NCBI RefSeq assembly: GCF_003611465.1
Contig: NZ_RAXV01000021.1
Span: 1 to 64,000 of the forward strand
DNA length: 64,000 nt
Source of the DNA: Acinetobacter tianfuensis
GTDB lineage: Bacteria > Pseudomonadota > Gammaproteobacteria > Pseudomonadales > Moraxellaceae
Direction: 5' to 3'
The notes under the pieces were generated by a model, which did not search any database, was not told where the DNA came from, and was given only the letters and a program-made list of their open reading frames with translations. Positions 40,076-48,770 of the stretch are shown here, piece by piece. Positions within the stretch are counted from its first letter, which is position 1. The number at the start of each line of letters is the position of its first letter. Made by a program: the position numbers and the translations under genes.

Positions 40076-41257
40076 ATGGCTACCATCCGAGAACGAAGCG
40101 GCAAACTGATTGCCGATTTCCGCTACATGGGCATTCGTTGCAGAGAAACAACCAATCTTGAAGACAACGCCTATAATCGTCGCATTTTGAAAAAACGTCT
40201 CGAACAGCTTGAAGCTGAAATTACTTTGGGAACTTTCGAATATGAAAAGTACTTCCCCAAAAGTAAACGTGTCGAGGAGTTTAAGGAAAAAAGAAGTCAG
40301 CAAATCGCTGTACAAACTAAAGTTCCTCTTTTTAAAGAGTTTACTGAATTATGGTTTAAACAAAAACAGATTGAGTGGAGAACATCTTATCAACATAAGG
40401 TTTCAATCATTATTAAAAATTATTTGATTCCTGCTTTTGGTAATCAGGTTCTCTCGAAAATCAAGAAGTCAGACTTGCTGAACTTCCGTGCTTCCCTCGC
40501 CAAAGTGACTCACGGAAAAGATCAGACAAGTCTAAAAGCATCGAGGATCAATCAAATCATGACGCCTTTACGTATGATACTCAATGATGCGGCTGAACGA
40601 TACGAGTTTGAGTCGCCTTATAAAAATATTAACAATCTGAAGGAAAGCAAGATTGAAGTCACACCTTTTTCTCTGGAAGAGGTGCATAAAATTCTTACCA
40701 CAGTGCGTGAAGACTTCCGCCCCTATTACACCATTCGCTTTTTTACGGGTATGCGTACCAGTGAAATCGATGGTCTACAATGGAAAAATATCGACTTACA
40801 GCGTCGTGAAATCCATATCAGAGAAGCGTTAGTGAATGGTGTACTTGGTGGAACCAAAACTTATGGTTCTGACCGCACGATCCAGATGAATGACCGGGTG
40901 TACCAAGCCTTTCTGCAACAGAAAAGCTTAAATAATGGTAAATCAGAGTTTGTTTTCTGCAATCGTGATGGTGGACCTCTCGATTATCGTCTGGTGAATA
41001 AACGTGTCTGGCATCCGATCTTGCGCTTTCTAGGATTGAAGTCTAGAAGAGCCTATCAAACACGTCATACAGCAGCAACACTTTGGCTGTCAGCAGGAGA
41101 AAATCCGGAATGGATCGCACGTCAATTGGGACATTCAACGACTGAAATGCTATTCCGGGTCTATAGCCGTTACATCCCCAATGTTACGCGCCGCGATGGC
41201 AGTGCATTTGAAGCCATGCTGGAAAAACTAAATACAAAGGAGCTTGCACATGAATAG
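40076..41257 (+). CDS. tyrosine recombinase (integrase) of the island
   Basis: A 393-residue phage-type integrase behind a perfect AGGAGG ribosome site (40062-40067). The N-terminal arm-binding part (DUF3596-like, MATIRERSGKLIADFRYMGI) is followed by a SAM-like core-binding domain (residues 85-180) and the catalytic domain with Arg227 (FTGMRTSEIDGL), Arg330 in YQTRHTAAT (Tyr at the first His position), His353 in LGHS and nucleophile Tyr363. It would join the element to the chromosome, by inference at the neighbouring tRNA-Gly. Confidence 0.94.
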   Translation: MATIRERSGKLIADFRYMGIRCRETTNLEDNAYNRRILKKRLEQLEAEITLGTFEYEKYFPKSKRVEEFKEKRSQQIAVQTKVPLFKEFTELWFKQKQIEWRTSYQHKVSIIIKNYLIPAFGNQVLSKIKKSDLLNFRASLAKVTHGKDQTSLKASRINQIMTPLRMILNDAAERYEFESPYKNINNLKESKIEVTPFSLEEVHKILTTVREDFRPYYTIRFFTGMRTSEIDGLQWKNIDLQRREIHIREALVNGVLGGTKTYGSDRTIQMNDRVYQAFLQQKSLNNGKSEFVFCNRDGGPLDYRLVNKRVWHPILRFLGLKSRRAYQTRHTAATLWLSAGENPEWIARQLGHSTTEMLFRVYSRYIPNVTRRDGSAFEAMLEKLNTKELAHE

Positions 41258-41501
41258 TAAAGCTTTCTTTGGTGGTGTGGTCGTCAGCGCTGAAGCAGAT
41301 ATTGTCGCTCGTGAATTAATTCATGAGCTACAGATTCCCAAACTTCATAATCTGGCTTTTTTACTGGAAATCAATAAATGCTTCGATGATCACCAAGCAT
41401 TAAGACTCTGGCTGCAGCGAATGCTGGATGAAGGGCAAGCCCATTACGATGACTTGGCCCAACAGGCCCGTCTCCGCTTAATGAGTCTCGCTCACTCATA
41501 A
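41250..41501 (+). CDS. small protein of unknown function, coupled to the integrase
   Basis: An 83-residue acidic helical protein starting at ATG 41250, 7 bases after AGGAG (41238-41242), and overlapping the integrase stop by 8 bases. No family was recognised. Its tight coupling to the integrase suggests a role in the same element. A TTG two codons upstream is also in frame. Confidence 0.7.
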   Translation: MNSKAFFGGVVVSAEADIVARELIHELQIPKLHNLAFLLEINKCFDDHQALRLWLQRMLDEGQAHYDDLAQQARLRLMSLAHS

Positions 41502-41566
41502 AACAAACATACAAGGTCATCCAATTGATGACCTTAGCCCCTCTATACCCATAAAAAGGTAAACCC

Positions 41567-42121
41567 ATGCATAAAGATATTTCAATTTGGATGCCACTCT
41601 ATATTGGCGACTTACAGGCAAAATTTGCACGAATGACTGCAGAGCAAATCGGTGCAGCACTGCTGTTAATGATGGATTTCTGGAAAAATGGTGCCATTCC
41701 TTATGACCTAGCTACTGTATGCAGCATTACAAAATTATCGCAACACACCAAGGCTAAAACTTTGTTGAATACGCTGATAGCCCTGGAATTGTTTGAAGTC
41801 AAATCTGAGCAGATTCATTCAAATTTTTTAACCAGTTTAAAAAGCCAAGCATTGCAAAATCAGCAAATGAAATCTGATAAAGCTAAAAATGCAGCTCAAG
41901 CACGTTGGGGTAAATCCGCAAGTAATGCTCAAGCATCAACCAAGCAACGAAAAGTAAATGCTCAAGCAGCTCCTGAGAAGAGCCCGAGTATTACTCAAGT
42001 CATGCTTGAATCATGCCCTTCATCTTCATCTTCATCTTCATCTTCATCTTCATCTTCATCTTCATCTTCAAACTTTGAAGAAAAAAATGAGGATTTTTTA
42101 GAAAGTTCCAAATGGATTTAG
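41567..42121 (+). CDS. DUF1376 family phage replication-type protein with serine tract
   Basis: A 184-residue protein. Residues 1-90 (MHKDISIWMPLYIGDLQAKF, ARMTAEQIGAALLLMMDFWK) match the DUF1376 domain found beside DnaC-type loaders in phages and satellites, where it acts in replication initiation. Near the C-terminus a tract of about seventeen serines is coded by an eight-to-nine-fold ATCTTC hexamer repeat (42019-42070). The gene lies 10 bases before the DnaC-like gene, so both form a replication pair. Confidence 0.82.
   Translation: MHKDISIWMPLYIGDLQAKFARMTAEQIGAALLLMMDFWKNGAIPYDLATVCSITKLSQHTKAKTLLNTLIALELFEVKSEQIHSNFLTSLKSQALQNQQMKSDKAKNAAQARWGKSASNAQASTKQRKVNAQAAPEKSPSITQVMLESCPSSSSSSSSSSSSSSSSSNFEEKNEDFLESSKWI
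42019..42070 (+). repeat. hexanucleotide microsatellite inside the DUF1376 gene
   Basis: TTCATC repeated about 8.7 times. Changes of whole units keep the reading frame and alter only the length of the Ser tract. Confidence 0.95.
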
Positions 42122-42131
42122 GAGAATAATC

Positions 42132-42878
42132 ATGAATACCGTGCTTAAAACGCTCCAGTTTCGCGCAGAAACAACGGAAACAGCTTGCCCTACCCATCAT
42201 ATACCCCTAATGGAAATTGCTGGTCATAGGCTCTGTAAATTGTGTGCCAAAGAAACTGTCCAGTCGTCACATGCAACCTATGAGGACGAACTGCAACAGC
42301 GATTACTGCAGCAAAAAATTAAAAACTCAGGGCTCAATAAACGCTACCTGGATCGTGGCTTCAAGAATTATGTAGTTGCATGCCCTGCACAAGACAATAC
42401 CATCAAGCTATGTCAGGCCTTTGCACAACAGATTATTTCTGACCACAACCCGAACATGTTGATGATTGGTACACCAGGTACAGGTAAAACCCATCTGAGT
42501 GCATCAATTATTCGTAACATTCTGCATAACAGTACAAAATCTGCACGCTACTATACCAGTGCAGAAATTGCTCAAAAAATGATGGATACTTGGTCAGATA
42601 CTTCACGCTCTGAGAAAGAAGTCATCGACCATTTCTCCAGTTTTGATTTATTGGTGATTGATGAATATGGCCTGCATGACCGGCATGAAAAACGCCTAGA
42701 GATGGTGCATAAGGTCTTATATAGTCGTTATGACAATATGAAATCTACCCTGCTGATTTCCAATTTCACAGTCCAGAATATGCAGCGGGATTTAGGTGTC
42801 CGATTATGGTCACGATTACATGAAAACAATCTGATTATAGTACCGTGTTATTGGGATGACCGACGAATAAGCGGATAA
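42132..42878 (+). CDS. DnaC-like helicase loader ATPase
   Basis: A 248-residue protein. A short Cys-x-Cys-type zinc-like N-terminal part (ACPTHHIPLMEIAGHRLC, KLC) is followed by an AAA+ domain with Walker A GTPGTGKTHL near residue 115 and Walker B LLVIDEYGLHD near residue 172. It is of the DnaC/IstB-type loader family that delivers DnaB-type helicase to an origin. Together with the DUF1376 gene it forms a phage-like replication module; no origin was identified. Followed by a stem-loop (42895-42930). Confidence 0.88.
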   Translation: MNTVLKTLQFRAETTETACPTHHIPLMEIAGHRLCKLCAKETVQSSHATYEDELQQRLLQQKIKNSGLNKRYLDRGFKNYVVACPAQDNTIKLCQAFAQQIISDHNPNMLMIGTPGTGKTHLSASIIRNILHNSTKSARYYTSAEIAQKMMDTWSDTSRSEKEVIDHFSSFDLLVIDEYGLHDRHEKRLEMVHKVLYSRYDNMKSTLLISNFTVQNMQRDLGVRLWSRLHENNLIIVPCYWDDRRISG

Positions 42879-42898
42879 TCGTAACTCTCACTTAAGCC

Positions 42899-43423
<525 letters not shown>

Positions 43424-43471
43424 CCGTTCTCTGCCACTGTCTTAGAAAGGGTGGAACAAATGCATACACCT

Positions 43472-43508
43472 AAAGAAGTAAAGCACCATTAAGGTGCTTT
43501 ACTTCTTT
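43472..43508. terminator. 16-bp perfect inverted repeat, bidirectional terminator
   Basis: AAAGAAGTAAAGCACC, ATTAA, GGTGCTTTACTTCTTT. It sits at the end of the hsd operon (hsdR stop at 43515) and next to the IS21 end. Confidence 0.7.
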
Positions 43509-43514
43509 GACAAT

Positions 43515-46391
43515 TTAAAACCCCACATAAAACTTCTCAATCAACTGGCGTGTCTTGACCAGCAAATTGCTAAACACGTTCTCCCGTTCAAACAGCTTAA
43601 CCTTATAGTTTGGCAAGTCTTTCAACTCTTCTTTACGTGGTAAGCGTTTAGTGAACTCATAATGCTCCAGAACCTGCTTCATCGCTTCTGGTTTCAGGTT
43701 TTCTTCTTTACAAAGATGCTGATAGGCCTGTTCTTTTTCAGCATCCCAGAATGCAGCAAAAGCCGTTTGGACGCTCTGCCCATTGATCATCTTCGGCATG
43801 TTATCTTCAATGAATTTTTGAATCAGGTCTTGCTTATCGTGCAAGCTAATATCGCTACTGATTAAGTCATAAATTTGCGCTTGGTACTTCTTACGCTTGT
43901 CCTCTGAGTCTGTATCAACAACAAGCTGTAGCAGGTTGATGATATAACCAACATTAATGCGATCACTATGCAGTAAATCCAGTTGAAAATCGACATCATC
44001 CAGTACCGATACTTTGTCTCTCTTGGTGGTCTTTCTAACGGCACGACATAGGTCAGCATACTTAGAGGCGAAGTTTGCAAAGTGCTGCTTATCAAGTTGT
44101 GTTTGGTCTTGATCGTATTCAATAAAAGTTTGTAATTGCGCGTTATAGCGCATCACTTCACGGAAGGCCTTAATAAATTCGAGTTGCTGTTCTTCAGTGA
44201 CAAGATCATCGACTGATTGGTAATTGGGCGTTAAGGCAAACAATTTGCTCACCGCTGCTTGGTAATCCTGTTCGATTTCCGCATAGCTGGGAACAAGTAC
44301 AATCTTGGTCGTTTCTTTATTGGAAAATAGTGCCAGTGCTTCATCTGTTGCACGTTTTAGGTTGCGGAAACAGATGATATTGCCAAATGGTTTTTTATCG
44401 TTATAGACACGGTTGGTGCGTGAGAATGCTTGAATCAAGCCATGATATTTTAGGTTTTTATCGACATACAAGGTATTTAACGGCTTAGAGTCAAAGCCCG
44501 TGAGGAACATATTGACCACAATTAGAATATCAATCTGTCTGTTTTTTACGCGCTGTGCAATGTCGCGGTAGTACGCATAAAATTGATCACCAGAATTGTA
44601 GTTGGTTTTAAACTGTCGGTTGTAATTGGCAATGTAGCGATCCAGCTTATCCCGACTGGATGAATTGACCTGAGTTGGAATATCTGCGGCTTCTTCATGA
44701 ATTAAGCCATTTAAGTCATCAGTCGGTACAGCCTCATTTGCCGCATAAGAAAAGATAGTGGCAATGGTCAACGGTTTAAATATCCGACCTTGTGCTTCAT
44801 CTTCAATTTGCTTTTCAGCCTGCACCTTTTCAAAGAGGTCGTAATATTGGGTCAGTGTTTCGACCGAACTGACACAGAACATTGCGGTAAATTCACGATT
44901 ACGGGTTTTGGTATCGTGGATATTGACAATGTAGCGGGCAATCATTTCTAGGCGTTGCGGGTTGTCATACAGTTCTTTGGTATCGATGCCTTCTACATCT
45001 TCCTCATAACTTTCATTCGTCGCCATGCCTTTGGCGGTGTATTTGCCACGATAATCAATCTGGAACTGCAAGACGTTACGGTCGCGGATGGCATCGACAA
45101 TCACGTATTTATGCAAACACGCATTAAACAGGTAATCTGTGGTGAGTTTTAAACCTGCTTTGCTTTGGCTGTTCTTTTCAAAAATAGGCGTACCAGTAAA
45201 ACCAAACATCTGCGCATTACTAAAGAATTTTTTGATGTTTTGATGGGTATCACCAAATTGGCTACGGTGACACTCATCAAAGATAAACACCACTTTTTTA
45301 TTTTTAAGATAATCAATCGATTCTAAATAACGGTCGGTACTGATGGCTCGATTGAGTTTTTGGATGGTGGTCACAATCAGTTTGTCATGACGTTGATCCA
45401 GCTGTTTCACCAAGGTCGATGTATTATCAGTGCTGTCGACGCTTTCGGCTTTAAAAGCATTAAATTCGCGTGAGGTTTGCGTGTCGAGGTCGTTACGATC
45501 CACCACAAACAGGACTTTTTCCACATCAGGCATTTGCATGATGATCTGACTGGCTTTAAATGAAGTCAGGGTCTTGCCTGAACCTGTAGTGTGCCAGATA
45601 TAGCCGTTCTGATTGGAGTTTTGCACATGCTGCACAATTTTCTGTACTGCATAAATCTGATAGGGACGCAGCACCATCAGGCTTTTGGTGGTTTCTAGCA
45701 GTACCATGTACTGGGTCAGCATTTGGGTCAGATGCTGCTGATTGAGAAAAGCATCTGCAAAGTCGACAATTTCATTGATGTGTTTATTGCTGACATCCGC
45801 CCAGGGAAAGGCAAACTCGATGCCTGTGGTGCCGTTGGAGTAATAGCGGGTATTGGCACCATTACTAATCACAAACAACTGAATAAAACCAAATAATCCT
45901 TGCCCTGCCCAATAGGCTTCACGAATATAGCGTTGCGTTTGATTAAAGGCTTCGGCGATTTCCATACCGCGTTTTTTCAGCTCGATCTGTACCAAAGGAA
46001 AACCATTGACCAGTAAGGTCACATCAAAACGGCTGGTTCTGCCATTATAGTCGCGGTGGTCGATGGTGATTTGATTGGTGACCTGATAAATATTTTTGCT
46101 TGGATCATCAGACAGGAAAAAAAGATGTTTACTGGTACCATCATCAAATTTGACTGGGAACAGATCACGCAGATTCTTGGCGCGTTCAAACACTGTGCCC
46201 GTGTTCAAAAAACTGATGACCTGTTTCCATTCCGTTTCTGACAGAGGCGCTAGTCCATTGGCGCGTTCGACTTGGGTTTTGAGATTAGACAGTAGTTGGC
46301 GTTCATCCTTGATGGTAACGGTTGCATATCCTAGCCCTTGCAGTTGTGCAATCAGTTCATTTTCAAGTTGATATTCGCTTTGTACTGTCAT
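43515..46391 (-). CDS. hsdR: type I restriction enzyme, R (motor/nuclease) subunit
   Basis: A 958-residue HsdR. The N-terminal nuclease domain has the Asp...Glu-x-Lys motif (RFDVTLLVNGFPLVQIELKK, residues about 122-142), and the SF2 translocase has Walker A HTTGSGKTLTSFKAS near residue 270, DECHRSQFG (motif II), FGFTGTPIF (motif III) and the QAFSRTNRVYND arginine-finger region. It pulls DNA past the bound complex and cuts unmodified DNA at distance. The arrangement is closest to the EcoR124I (type IC) kind. Last gene of the operon. Confidence 0.95.
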   Translation of the reverse strand: MTVQSEYQLENELIAQLQGLGYATVTIKDERQLLSNLKTQVERANGLAPLSETEWKQVISFLNTGTVFERAKNLRDLFPVKFDDGTSKHLFFLSDDPSKNIYQVTNQITIDHRDYNGRTSRFDVTLLVNGFPLVQIELKKRGMEIAEAFNQTQRYIREAYWAGQGLFGFIQLFVISNGANTRYYSNGTTGIEFAFPWADVSNKHINEIVDFADAFLNQQHLTQMLTQYMVLLETTKSLMVLRPYQIYAVQKIVQHVQNSNQNGYIWHTTGSGKTLTSFKASQIIMQMPDVEKVLFVVDRNDLDTQTSREFNAFKAESVDSTDNTSTLVKQLDQRHDKLIVTTIQKLNRAISTDRYLESIDYLKNKKVVFIFDECHRSQFGDTHQNIKKFFSNAQMFGFTGTPIFEKNSQSKAGLKLTTDYLFNACLHKYVIVDAIRDRNVLQFQIDYRGKYTAKGMATNESYEEDVEGIDTKELYDNPQRLEMIARYIVNIHDTKTRNREFTAMFCVSSVETLTQYYDLFEKVQAEKQIEDEAQGRIFKPLTIATIFSYAANEAVPTDDLNGLIHEEAADIPTQVNSSSRDKLDRYIANYNRQFKTNYNSGDQFYAYYRDIAQRVKNRQIDILIVVNMFLTGFDSKPLNTLYVDKNLKYHGLIQAFSRTNRVYNDKKPFGNIICFRNLKRATDEALALFSNKETTKIVLVPSYAEIEQDYQAAVSKLFALTPNYQSVDDLVTEEQQLEFIKAFREVMRYNAQLQTFIEYDQDQTQLDKQHFANFASKYADLCRAVRKTTKRDKVSVLDDVDFQLDLLHSDRINVGYIINLLQLVVDTDSEDKRKKYQAQIYDLISSDISLHDKQDLIQKFIEDNMPKMINGQSVQTAFAAFWDAEKEQAYQHLCKEENLKPEAMKQVLEHYEFTKRLPRKEELKDLPNYKVKLFERENVFSNLLVKTRQLIEKFYVGF

Positions 46392-46442
46392 TTCACCCTC
46401 TACTCTCTAAATTCTTATTCGCTTTATATTCAATATACTGAT

Positions 46443-47540
46443 TTATCTTAAAGTTTTTTCAATCACATCTAACAAACTTGCTTTCTCCAAAATCAAATCT
46501 CGAATCGCTTCAAAATTATTTTCAGGTGCTCGCCAGTAGATACATAACCAGCGTTCGGTACCACCTTTATATTTTTCAATTTTCCAGTTGAGGTAGCGTG
46601 AATCATCGTTGCATTTCAAAATAGAAAATGCTTGCTCCTCTAATGCTTCTGGTAAATTCAAAATATAAGTTGTCACATCGAATACTGTTCCACCTTGATG
46701 CTCTTTAATAAATAAAGTGGTATTGGTTAAGTTATTCCACGCATCGTTATAAAAACGAATCCCTCCCCATGATTCATATTTGTTTTTAGAGATATAACTA
46801 TCAATGGATTGATTAAGAAGCTGACTGATACTATCGACAACTTCCTGAATAGTATTTGTTTTCAGCTTTTGCAACTCTTGTATTTCTTGATAATGATCAA
46901 AAATAAATTGGATACGGTTCATATCTAGATTCTGTATACGATAATAACTTTCAAGATGCAGCAAAAACTCACGTGCAAACAAATTCCATTTATTCATGGG
47001 ATTCGTCATCATTTGTTCTGCAAGGTAAGGTCGGACAGCATTCACTAATTGTTGGTAGGAAATACCGAACCAATTTTGGGCTTCACTTTTACCAGAGATG
47101 CTGAGTATCAAGCCAAGGATAGTTTTGTCTTTTGAGCGTGTTTGAGCATATTTCACATAGTCATCAAATGGATTGTTTTGATGATGGTAAATTTTAGCTT
47201 CCAGTAAAATAAGATGCGTATCGGTATCAATCATTAGGTCGATACGATTGCTGTTATGTGTAACGCATTCTCGCTCCAAGTTTTCCACTTGACCTAAACT
47301 AGAATTCTCTAGGGTGCTCATTCCTACCACAACATCACTAAAGCCTTTCCAGAACACCTCTCCAAACTCATGGGATTCTTGAGGGTTTAAGAAAAATTCA
47401 AGCAATTCAGTGGTGGGATTTTCGTAATGGTTACGAATCGCAGTATCGAAAAAAGTTTTTTCTCGCGGAATCGCTTTAAACTTTTTTGCAGAATCTAAAA
47501 GTTGTGTGAAATGTTCAAAAGGTGAGGTTGCTAAATTCAC
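46443..47540 (-). CDS. PD-(D/E)XK nuclease family protein inside the type I RM operon
   Basis: A 365-residue protein starting at GTG 47540 behind GGGGA, 9 bases after the hsdS stop and 51 bases before hsdR. The nuclease core is visible in SNRIDLMIDTDTHLILLEAK (about residues 92-111: Asp, then Glu-x-Lys), preceded by ENPTTELLEFFLNPQESHEF, which is the pattern of the PDDEXK_4 (PF14281-like) family. HsdR already has its own nuclease, so this is an accessory gene. Its role in the operon, whether a second effector, a fidelity factor or an independent defence gene, is unknown. Confidence 0.82.
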   Translation of the reverse strand: MNLATSPFEHFTQLLDSAKKFKAIPREKTFFDTAIRNHYENPTTELLEFFLNPQESHEFGEVFWKGFSDVVVGMSTLENSSLGQVENLERECVTHNSNRIDLMIDTDTHLILLEAKIYHHQNNPFDDYVKYAQTRSKDKTILGLILSISGKSEAQNWFGISYQQLVNAVRPYLAEQMMTNPMNKWNLFAREFLLHLESYYRIQNLDMNRIQFIFDHYQEIQELQKLKTNTIQEVVDSISQLLNQSIDSYISKNKYESWGGIRFYNDAWNNLTNTTLFIKEHQGGTVFDVTTYILNLPEALEEQAFSILKCNDDSRYLNWKIEKYKGGTERWLCIYWRAPENNFEAIRDLILEKASLLDVIEKTLR

Positions 47541-47549
47541 TATATCCCC

Positions 47550-48770
47550 CTACACAAACATCTGCTGCAACAAGCCTTTTTTCCAAGTTTTAGCCTGTTC
47601 AATTTGCTCTGCCACGACTTCAATTTTTTGGTCGATAGAGGACAAGAAGTTTGCTATTTTGGTTTGTTCTTCAAGACAAGGGATTGTTAAAACCAGCTCT
47701 GATAATTTAGAGAAATACATATAGGTTCTTGAACCACCTTGTTTTTGCATGATTGCAAAATTCTTAAATTCTTGTCCTTCATTTAAAATAGTCTGCAAAA
47801 AATATTTATTTAAATGCTCGTCTTTTACTGTAAACACAGGATAAAGAGTACTCACAATACCTTTAGGACAAATTGTATTAATATTGAATTTGAATACTAA
47901 ATCATCTGACATGTGTCGATAAGTAAAATAATCATATGGAACAACGTTATATCCTGTAGTGTCTGCACTTGCTACATCTTGCCCCGCAAAATAATCCTTT
48001 TGAAAGTAAATACCGTGTCTAGATGAAGTAAGCACTGGATATTGATTATTAAATTCTGTTTTTTCGTCATGCTTAATTAGCAAGCTTCCAAGCTTCACTT
48101 TTTCCCACTCCCCAAACTCACTCCCATCATCCGCTTTAAAACGAATTTGCTGACTAAAGAGCTTTTGCATCATGCCTTGTTTATATTGGCTCAGCAGCGC
48201 ATGTTTTTGCGTGAGTTGGCTAATCTTTTCATCCACTTTTGATAGAAAAGAGGCGATTTTGGTTTGTTCTTCTTTTGAAGGTGGAAAATGAAAATCAATT
48301 GAGCGAATAGCTTGAAAATTCAACCCTTCTCTACCACCACCAGCTTGCTTAGACTGAATTGCATTTTGCCCATTTTCAGAACTTAAAAATGATTGAACAA
48401 AAATAGGATCATCATTGGGTGTACGAATAATACAGACGTGCTGATTGACATTAGCTTCAGTGAAATAGTGTGGAACAACACAACTACGACCAATAGAAGC
48501 ACCCGTGATATTGAGCAAAATATCATTTGCTATGACTTTGCTTCCTGACATTTTTACATGAGTTTCTTCAGGGATATAAGCGACATCATCTAGAAGAAGT
48601 TGGTCATTATTAACGTTTTGGCTTCTAATAAATATAATACCATGATCGGTATATGCTTCTGCACCACCTCTTGGTGTACTGCCACTACCAACCTTCGATG
48701 CAATATTTCCAATTTTCTTATTTGACCAATCCCCATCAAACTCTTTAAATCGTAACTTAGGTACAGACAT
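47550..48770 (-). CDS. hsdS: type I restriction-modification specificity subunit
   Basis: A 406-residue HsdS. Two target-recognition domains (residues about 1-165 and 205-370) are each followed by a conserved helix: QTKIASFLSKVDEKISQLTQ and QTKIANFLSSIDQKIEVVAE. This gives two half-sites separated by a fixed spacer; the sequence of the half-sites cannot be read from the protein. The start codon overlaps the hsdM stop (TAATG). It directs both methylation and cutting. Confidence 0.94.
   Translation of the reverse strand: MSVPKLRFKEFDGDWSNKKIGNIASKVGSGSTPRGGAEAYTDHGIIFIRSQNVNNDQLLLDDVAYIPEETHVKMSGSKVIANDILLNITGASIGRSCVVPHYFTEANVNQHVCIIRTPNDDPIFVQSFLSSENGQNAIQSKQAGGGREGLNFQAIRSIDFHFPPSKEEQTKIASFLSKVDEKISQLTQKHALLSQYKQGMMQKLFSQQIRFKADDGSEFGEWEKVKLGSLLIKHDEKTEFNNQYPVLTSSRHGIYFQKDYFAGQDVASADTTGYNVVPYDYFTYRHMSDDLVFKFNINTICPKGIVSTLYPVFTVKDEHLNKYFLQTILNEGQEFKNFAIMQKQGGSRTYMYFSKLSELVLTIPCLEEQTKIANFLSSIDQKIEVVAEQIEQAKTWKKGLLQQMFV

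Noticed and set aside
42000..42200. Minus-strand frame with a Lys-Met repeat
   Set aside because: It is the antisense shadow of the hexamer tract in the DUF1376 gene.
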